Shown: positions 6,076 through 11,079 of the stretch, one piece after another
Numbering within the stretch: position 1 is the stretch's first letter
Layout: the number at the start of each line of letters is the position of its first letter
Assembly: GCA_934502905.1 (NCBI GenBank)
Contig: CAKSVK010000120.1
Coordinates: 1-11,079, forward strand
DNA: 11,079 nucleotides
Direction: 5' to 3'
From: an uncultured Chitinophagaceae bacterium
Lineage (GTDB): Bacteria; Bacteroidota; Bacteroidia; Chitinophagales; Chitinophagaceae
The notes under the pieces: model-generated
The model's database searches: none
Told to the model about the DNA's origin: nothing
Seen by the model: the letters and a program-made list of their open reading frames with translations, nothing else
Position numbers and translations under genes: made by a program

Positions 6076-6083
6076 TAAATTTG
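6076..6083 (+). promoter_or_regulatory. Candidate Bacteroidota -7 promoter element upstream of the PAS kinase
   Basis: TAAATTTG is an exact match to the Bacteroidota -7 consensus TAnnTTTG, on the plus strand in the 171-base divergent gap. It would give a 5' leader of about 130 bases before the kinase start at 6219. A matching TTTG about 19 bases upstream is absent, so the site is only a candidate. Confidence 0.3.
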
Positions 6084-6218
6084 AATTAAAGCAAGTAACG
6101 CAATATGCATACCAATTAACTGGCACCACAGTGAATAAATGCAAACTGACTTCTAAAAAAACAAGACTTTAACTTCAGGGATTTCTCCGATATTCGCATC
6201 AAATATTTACCCGTTTGT

Positions 6219-7328
6219 ATGCCCGGTCCGATCATTACTGATGCATTGCAGGAAAAAGAAAAATATGCTTTATTAGCATCCATCGTTAATTCCTGCAATA
6301 ATGCCATCATCAGCATTACATCAAAAGGATCTGTTATCAGCTGGAACCCTGCAGCAGAAAAATTATTTGGCTATACAGCAAATGAAATCACAGGGAAACA
6401 CATTTCACTGCTCTTCCCTGAAGCGCCGGATCCGGGAGGAGATTCTACAGCGGCCCCAATAATAAAAGAGAACGAACAGGATCAGGAGAATATAAAGTTG
6501 GGAAAAACAAAGGGAAACAGGCTTATTCCGCTTTCATGTTTCATCTCACCTGTCAAAAACGATACAGGAACGATCATAGGCACTTCAATAATCATCCGGC
6601 ATATTTCAGAAAAAACAAACGCACTATCGCAAAAGAATTATTTACATAACGAAATAAAAATATTGGGAAGTAAGCTGGATGAACTTGTTGCTGCTGCCAG
6701 CCATGAATTAAAAACACCTCTTACTACCTTAAAATGTTCTTTACAAATTTTAAAAAAATTCATTCCGCTTGATGAAAAAGGACACAGGGTGGTGGAAGGT
6801 TGCTTACACCAGGTTGACAGAACCACTTTTCTCGTCAATATCCTGCAGGAATTTTCCAGAACAATAACATCGCTGCAATTACATCCGGAAGAGTTTGAGC
6901 TGGGAGGGTTAATTAAAGAAAGCATCGGTCTTCTTAAAAATGAAACGGGTCACAGTTTTAAATTTGGCACATCCAACCCTGTATTGTTACATGCCGACCG
7001 GTATCATATAGGGCAGGTACTGATCAGTCTTCTGAAGAATGCAGTGAAGTATTCCCCGGCCGGCGCATCAATAGAGGTTGATATAACAGAGGAGATGGAT
7101 ACCGCTACGGTATCTGTTAAAGATCATGGTATTGGCATTGACAAAGAAAATCATGACAGAATATTTACCCCCTTCTATCGTGCAGCAGGAAGCGCGGATC
7201 CGGGATCAGGAATGGATTTATACATCAGCAGGGAAATCATCCATCGTCATAAGGGAACGATTCACATAGAGAGTGAGCCCGGCAGAGGCTCCCTGTTTAG
7301 CTTCACTATACCCAAAGGAAATGACTAA
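6219..7328 (+). CDS. Soluble PAS-domain histidine kinase
   Basis: The 369-residue kinase has no membrane segment, so it is probably cytoplasmic. A PAS domain spans about 16-130 (typical ISWNPAAEKLFGYTANEITGK segment, then a PAC-like strand pair). A short coiled coil leads to HisKA with H162 in ASHELKTPL. The ATPase domain has its N-box around N274 (LLKNAVKYSP), G1 DHGIGID and F-box IFTPFYR. The G2 box reads GSGMDL (329-334) instead of GxGLGL, so the second conserved glycine is aspartate (D333). No receiver is attached. The gene ends tail to tail with a lone receiver gene (7325-7720, minus), the stops overlapping, which makes that receiver a likely partner. The start at 6219 is the first ATG that gives the complete PAS domain. 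Confidence 0.93.
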   Translation: MPGPIITDALQEKEKYALLASIVNSCNNAIISITSKGSVISWNPAAEKLFGYTANEITGKHISLLFPEAPDPGGDSTAAPIIKENEQDQENIKLGKTKGNRLIPLSCFISPVKNDTGTIIGTSIIIRHISEKTNALSQKNYLHNEIKILGSKLDELVAAASHELKTPLTTLKCSLQILKKFIPLDEKGHRVVEGCLHQVDRTTFLVNILQEFSRTITSLQLHPEEFELGGLIKESIGLLKNETGHSFKFGTSNPVLLHADRYHIGQVLISLLKNAVKYSPAGASIEVDITEEMDTATVSVKDHGIGIDKENHDRIFTPFYRAAGSADPGSGMDLYISREIIHRHKGTIHIESEPGRGSLFSFTIPKGND

Positions 7329-7720
7329 TTGTGTGTTGACCGGTCATCATTCTTCAATAACTCCGCCACCGTTTTTTCGAGATCCCTCAAATCAAATGGC
7401 TTGGCGAGAAAGGCTTCCGCATTTGCCTGTTCGGCCAGGGAACGTAAATCCCTGTTTGCGGAACAGTAAATAACCGGGATATGCTTACAGGCAGGATCGG
7501 ACTTTAATAGCTGCGTTGCCTTGAGTCCTCCTATACCAGGTATCCAGTTATCCATAATAATGATATCGGGGTTCACCGATCTGGCTTTCTCTATAATATC
7601 ATCAGAAGTCTGGCTTGATTCAACACGATATCCTGCTGCCTGCAGAACAATCTTAAATATATCCAGTATATCAGCATCATCATCAAATACGAGTATTGTT
7701 TTGCTGTTGTTCATCGCCAT
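7325..7720 (-). CDS. Single-domain response regulator (last gene of the CheR/CheB operon)
   Basis: This is a 131-residue receiver with no output domain. TILVFDDDADI gives the acidic pocket at D13-D15; phospho-acceptor D57 is in IIIMDNWIPG, switch residue S87 in IPVIYCSAN, and K107 in AKPF. Two close starts exist (M1 at 7720, M3 at 7714); both lie inside the end of the CheB-like gene, giving an overlap of 32-38 nt in a different frame. The stop overlaps that of the PAS kinase on the other strand. It is probably the terminal receiver of a phosphorelay, receiving phosphate from the hybrid kinase of its own operon or from the convergent PAS kinase. Confidence 0.92.
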   Translation of the reverse strand: MAMNNSKTILVFDDDADILDIFKIVLQAAGYRVESSQTSDDIIEKARSVNPDIIIMDNWIPGIGGLKATQLLKSDPACKHIPVIYCSANRDLRSLAEQANAEAFLAKPFDLRDLEKTVAELLKNDDRSTHN

Positions 7721-8300
7721 TTTTTGTATTGAGTTGATTAAAAAAGCGTGCCATATTCCCGGGCTTTAATATTTCATCTGCTTTTACATTAAGCAACGCC
7801 TGCCTGGGCATGTAACTTACCTCGGCGGTATCAGGATCCTGTAAAAGAACGATTCCTCCATACCTCGCCACAGAAAGCATTCCCTCCACACCATCATTAT
7901 TAGCCCCCGATAATAATAAAGCAGTAGTATTTTCCCTGAAAATATGTGCTGCCGACCGAAAAGTAACATCAATGGATGGCCTGGAATAATTTATCTTTTC
8001 CGACAGATCAATTATGATCTGCTCCTTATCTTCAAATAAAAGATGATAGTCTGCAGGCGCCAGGTAAACGCATCCGGGATACATGGCAAGCTTATCATAT
8101 GCCTCTATGACCGGCAGGCTGCTATAGGCCTCCAGTAATGTATTCAACGTGTTTTCATTACCTGCCTTACGGTGTAAAACAATCACAACCGGAAAAGAAA
8201 GTGTTTTATCCAGGTGGGGAAGCATATTTAAAAGCACGCCGATACTGCCTGCAGAACCACCTATCAACAATATTTCCGTTCGGTTACGATTCTTTTTCAT
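7683..8300 (-). CDS. cheB: CheB-type protein-glutamate methylesterase (catalytic domain only)
   Basis: The 205-residue protein equals the catalytic domain of CheB; the usual N-terminal receiver and linker are absent. Catalytic triad residues are visible: S16 in GGSAGS, H43 in VVIVLHR and D136 in SGANNDGVEG. Further family signatures are YLAPADYHLL, RPSIDVTFRSAA and the late MPRQAL. In chemotaxis CheB demethylates or deamidates receptor glutamates. Here there is no chemoreceptor, so its target is unknown; the linked hybrid kinase is a candidate. Its ATG overlaps the TGA of CheR (ATGA), implying translational coupling. Its C-terminal tail (rich in N, Q and K) is coded in the region overlapping the downstream receiver gene. 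With no receiver domain, control must come from a separate protein, possibly one of the two lone receivers. Confidence 0.92.
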   Translation of the reverse strand: MKKNRNRTEILLIGGSAGSIGVLLNMLPHLDKTLSFPVVIVLHRKAGNENTLNTLLEAYSSLPVIEAYDKLAMYPGCVYLAPADYHLLFEDKEQIIIDLSEKINYSRPSIDVTFRSAAHIFRENTTALLLSGANNDGVEGMLSVARYGGIVLLQDPDTAEVSYMPRQALLNVKADEILKPGNMARFFNQLNTKNGDEQQQNNTRI

Positions 8301-9133
8301 AAGGATTCATGCATGATCTTTTTCCATATTTTTTCGTCCTTACATTGCCGGTACTTATGGTCGAGGTTTGCAAACAGGATCGTCTCTTTTGTGCCTAATG
8401 CAAGATAACCTAACGATTGCAGGCTTTCGTCGAACAGTCTAAACACCCTGTTTTGAAGTTCCTTATTAAAATAGATAAGAACGTTCCTGCATAAGATCAG
8501 CTGAAATTCGTTGAATGAAGAATCAGAAACCAGGTTATGCGTCGAAAAAATTATTTTTGTATTGAGCTCAGCGTGGAACCTGACCCGGTCGTATTGAGAA
8601 ACATAGTAAGACGAAAAATCTTCGTTGCCTCCGGAAAGGATATAGTTTTCTGCATATTGCTTCATAGGGGCTGCGGGGAATATGCCTTTTGACGCTTTCT
8701 CCAAAGCCCCTGAATTTATATCTGTGGCATAAATAAGCGATTTATCGTATAAGCCGGCTTCTTTTAACAGGATGGCAAGCGAATAGGCTTCTTCTCCGGT
8801 TGCACATCCCGCAATCCAGATACGTATAAAGGGATAGGTGCCTAGTACAGGTAAGATATGCATTCTTAAAGCTTTGTAGAAATGGGGATCCCGGAACATC
8901 TCAGTAACATTTACTGTTATTTCTTCTACAAAACGGGGTAAATAAGATGCGTCGTTGATGAGTTTGTATCTTAATTCTGCAAAACCCGTAAACTTATCTA
9001 TCACACAAATCCTGTTCAGGCGTCTTTTAAGAGAAGCTCTGCTGTATTGCGTAAAATCGTAACCATATATACTGGAAATATCTTTTAATAATATTTCCAT
9101 TTCTGTATCTTTTACAATATCCGGTTCCAGCAT
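8297..9133 (-). CDS. cheR: CheR-type protein-glutamate O-methyltransferase
   Basis: The protein is about 278 residues, SAM-dependent, with the two-domain CheR layout. The small helical N-domain (SRASLKRRLNRI) contains NVTEMFRD, the family's N-x-T-x-F-F-R region. The SAM-binding motif WIAGCATGEEAYSLA follows, then ATDIN with its acidic residue, and LCRNVLIYF near the end. The ATG at 9133 gives a TAATG junction with the preceding receiver stop; an ATG three codons earlier (9142) would overlap that gene by 10 nt and cannot be excluded. It shares ATGA with CheB downstream. It methylates glutamates in signalling proteins in known systems; with no chemoreceptor, CheA or CheW nearby, the substrate here is unknown, and the adjacent hybrid kinase (upstream part outside the window) is a candidate by inference. 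Confidence 0.93.
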   Translation of the reverse strand: MLEPDIVKDTEMEILLKDISSIYGYDFTQYSRASLKRRLNRICVIDKFTGFAELRYKLINDASYLPRFVEEITVNVTEMFRDPHFYKALRMHILPVLGTYPFIRIWIAGCATGEEAYSLAILLKEAGLYDKSLIYATDINSGALEKASKGIFPAAPMKQYAENYILSGGNEDFSSYYVSQYDRVRFHAELNTKIIFSTHNLVSDSSFNEFQLILCRNVLIYFNKELQNRVFRLFDESLQSLGYLALGTKETILFANLDHKYRQCKDEKIWKKIMHESL

Positions 9134-9528
9134 TACAACCATTTTTCGATTACAGTAACCAGTTTGTCAACATCTATAGGCTTTGCAATGTACCCATCCG
9201 TCCCCGCTGCCAGGCATTTTTCCCTGTCCCCGCTCATGGCTTGTGCCGTAACGGCTATAACAGGAATAGCAGCGTGCTGTGCCGAAGAACGGATGATCCG
9301 AATCGCTTCATACCCATCCATTTCCGGCATCATCATATCTATTAATACTAATGCTATCCGTGGATTGGTTTGTAAAAACATCAACCCTTCCGCCGTGCTC
9401 TGGCAGGAGAGGCAGTTGTATTTCCGCGTTTTTAACGTCAGTTGCAGGGCAAATATATTACGGCTATCGTCGTCAATGATCAAAATTATTTTCTCGTTTT
9501 TCATCGCCTTCATTTCGTTAATTTTCAT
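9133..9528 (-). CDS. Single-domain response regulator (between hybrid kinase and CheR)
   Basis: The 131-residue protein is receiver only, with D19-D21 in LIIDDDSRN, phospho-acceptor D64 in VLIDMMMPEMDGYE, T94 in IPVIAVTAQ and K116 in AKPID. Possible starts are at 9528 (overlapping the kinase stop by 11 nt), 9513 and 9504. The latter two leave gaps of 4 and 13 bases and still keep the whole receiver, so the exact N-terminus is open. The sequence is strikingly like the third receiver of the hybrid kinase just upstream (both have MMMPEMDGYE, GDREKC and the KPxDxD ending), pointing to local duplication. It may take phosphate from that kinase and act on CheR or CheB. Confidence 0.92.
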   Translation of the reverse strand: MKINEMKAMKNEKIILIIDDDSRNIFALQLTLKTRKYNCLSCQSTAEGLMFLQTNPRIALVLIDMMMPEMDGYEAIRIIRSSAQHAAIPVIAVTAQAMSGDREKCLAAGTDGYIAKPIDVDKLVTVIEKWL

Positions 9529-11079
9529 ATAACCAAACCCTCAACAGGGATAACAGCTGATCTTTATCTACCGGCTTGGAAATATAGTCCGATGCGCCAG
9601 ACCGGATACATTTCTCCCGGTCGCCCGTCATCGCTTTTGCCGTGATGGCAATAATAGGAATCCTGTTATATCCCGGCAAGCTCCTGATCCGTTGCATGGT
9701 TTCATAACCATCCATCTCCGGCATCATCATATCCATAAGTACAATTGAAATTTCAGGGTGATCATTTATTTGCAACAGGGCATCCTTACCGTCGATCGCG
9801 GAGATCACCTTCATCTGGTAGTCTTCAAGCGCTTTGGTTATAGAAAAAATATTTCTTACATCATCATCAGCGATCAGTACGGTTTTTCCTTTTAATATTT
9901 CGTTAAGTGAGCCCATTTTATTAAGCTTCCTTGTGCCGGATACCGTATTTTCCTCAACCAGGTGTAAAAACAATCCTACCTCGTCAAGAATCCGCTGGAA
10001 GGAATGAGCCGTTTTAATAACAACCGAATCGGCATATTGTTTTATACGTAGTTCTTCCGCATGGGATATCTTCTTACCTGTAAAAATAATAATAGGCAGG
10101 TCTTCAAGCCCATGCTCATGCTTAATGGCCTCCAATACTTCATAACCCGTTTTGTCGGGCACCCCCATATCCAGTATCACACAATTCACCCTGTCCGACA
10201 ACAAAGATGAAATGCTGTCCTGTACATTATTTTTTATTTCTGATGCAATATTAAAATTGCTGAGAAAGTAGGAAAGTGCGGCGGCATGCTTGGCATTTTC
10301 TTCTACGATCAATACTTTCCTGGGATTCCGGGCAAGCGCTTCCTCTATCTTCTGAAACACCTTTTCCAGTTGTTCCTGGGCAACCGGCTTACTGATAAAA
10401 TCGATAGCTCCCTTCAGGAGGCTTTCCCTTTTTGCCTGGGTAGAAGACATAACATGGACCGGAATATGACGGGTTTTAGGGTTGGCCTTGATTTCATCCA
10501 TTACCTCCCACCCGCTTTTTAACGGCAGCTGAATATCCAGCAAAATAGCCAGCGGCTGGTACTGTTCCGCGGCCTGTGTAGCAAAGTCGCCCCTCACAAT
10601 AACAACCCCCTTATATCCATGCTGGTTGCTGAACTTTAAAAGCGCTTCAGCAAAATGTATATCGTCTTCAACAATGAGTATTATTTTATCCCCTGGCTGA
10701 ATATTATTCCTGTCATCGGCAATCTCCTCCGGAATATTGATAACTGCTGAAGTTTGCCTTTCCTGGGCAGGAGCTTTTGTATTATCAGCGTTATCTGCTT
10801 TAGCACCTGCATCCGGCGTTAATGAACCTTCTGACTTATTTTCCGGAATTACCAGTGTAAAGGTGCTGCCTGCCGCCGGTGCACTGTCCACAGATATTTC
10901 CCCGCCAAGCAAACGGGCAAGCTGACGGCTTATAGATAGCCCCAGCCCTGTACCGCCAAACTTACGACGGGTAGATCCATCAGCCTGCTGAAAAGCCTCA
11001 AATATAATTTTCTGGTTTTCTTCACTGATGCCGATCCCTGTATCCCGAACCGCAAACTGTATGCAGTTAGGACTATTGG
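9518..11079 (-). CDS. Hybrid histidine kinase with three C-terminal receivers (N-terminus cut by window edge)
   Basis: The frame is open to the right edge; there is no real start within the window. Codons beyond 10912 read straight through kinase sequence, so a TTG start there is rejected. Visible in order: the end of an ATPase domain with G1 DTGIGIS, F-box IFEAFQQADGS, and G2 GGTGLGLSIS; an Ala/Asp/Lys-rich linker; REC1 (LIVEDD, ILLDIQLP, ISKPV; about 10680-10340); REC2 (LIVEEN, VILDMGVP, VVIKT; about 10330-9960); and REC3 (LIADDD, VLMDMMMPEMDGYE, ISKPVD; about 9900-9520). REC2 is the most divergent, with a Glu-Glu acidic pocket and no Pro after its lysine, but keeps its Asp. The H-box and sensor are outside the window. 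The gene heads the five-gene operon and probably feeds its lone receivers. No histidine phosphotransfer (Hpt) protein was seen. Confidence 0.94.
   Translation of the reverse strand, partial: NSPNCIQFAVRDTGIGISEENQKIIFEAFQQADGSTRRKFGGTGLGLSISRQLARLLGGEISVDSAPAAGSTFTLVIPENKSEGSLTPDAGAKADNADNTKAPAQERQTSAVINIPEEIADDRNNIQPGDKIILIVEDDIHFAEALLKFSNQHGYKGVVIVRGDFATQAAEQYQPLAILLDIQLPLKSGWEVMDEIKANPKTRHIPVHVMSSTQAKRESLLKGAIDFISKPVAQEQLEKVFQKIEEALARNPRKVLIVEENAKHAAALSYFLSNFNIASEIKNNVQDSISSLLSDRVNCVILDMGVPDKTGYEVLEAIKHEHGLEDLPIIIFTGKKISHAEELRIKQYADSVVIKTAHSFQRILDEVGLFLHLVEENTVSGTRKLNKMGSLNEILKGKTVLIADDDVRNIFSITKALEDYQMKVISAIDGKDALLQINDHPEISIVLMDMMMPEMDGYETMQRIRSLPGYNRIPIIAITAKAMTGDREKCIRSGASDYISKPVDKDQLLSLLRVWLYEN

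Noticed and set aside
7683..9142. Classical chemotaxis operon
   Set aside because: Only CheR and CheB are present; no CheA, CheW, CheY pair or chemoreceptor is visible, so motility control is not claimed.
10737..10925. TTG start for the hybrid kinase near 10912
   Set aside because: The frame continues upstream through clear ATPase-domain motifs (DTGIGIS, GGTGLGL) to the right edge, so the gene starts outside the window.

Overview
The window looks like a chromosomal segment from a Bacteroidota bacterium, probably of the Chitinophagaceae or a nearby family. This is inferred from moderate GC, AT-rich intergenic DNA, the near absence of Shine-Dalgarno sequences, the dense one- and two-domain signalling genes, and the style of the stress proteins. 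No rRNA, tRNA, CRISPR array, insertion sequence or phage gene was seen.

Layout. (1) Positions 1-2850 hold a signalling cluster: a sigma-54-type (NtrC-family) response regulator cut by the left edge, a single-domain receiver on the opposite strand, and a CHASE3 membrane histidine kinase. (2) Positions 2851-3322 are non-coding and hold a well-formed TPP (thiamine pyrophosphate) riboswitch with an intrinsic terminator on the minus strand. The next gene downstream is the CHASE3 kinase; no thiamine gene is present. (3) Positions 3323-6047 hold a stress-type group: a YghA-like short-chain dehydrogenase, a divergent CinA-C/PncC-like protein, a 54-residue DUF1328 membrane protein and a PA2169-type four-helix-bundle protein. 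A 449-base gene-free stretch with small repeats lies inside this group, and a 16-bp-stem terminator separates the last two genes. (4) Positions 6219-7328 encode a soluble PAS histidine kinase on the plus strand. (5) Positions 7325-11079, minus strand, hold a tightly packed five-gene operon: a hybrid kinase with three receivers (cut by the right edge), a lone receiver, CheR, CheB and another lone receiver.

How the genes fit together. The window carries three kinases and seven receiver domains, plus a CheR/CheB methylation pair with no CheA, CheW or chemoreceptor in sight. The chemotaxis-type enzymes therefore probably serve a stress or adaptation phosphorelay rather than classical motility, though this is inference. 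Twice, a kinase gene and a single-receiver gene meet tail to tail with their stop codons overlapping by 3 nt, suggesting functional pairs. The stress-gene block between the signalling clusters is a plausible regulatory target, but nothing in the sequence proves this.
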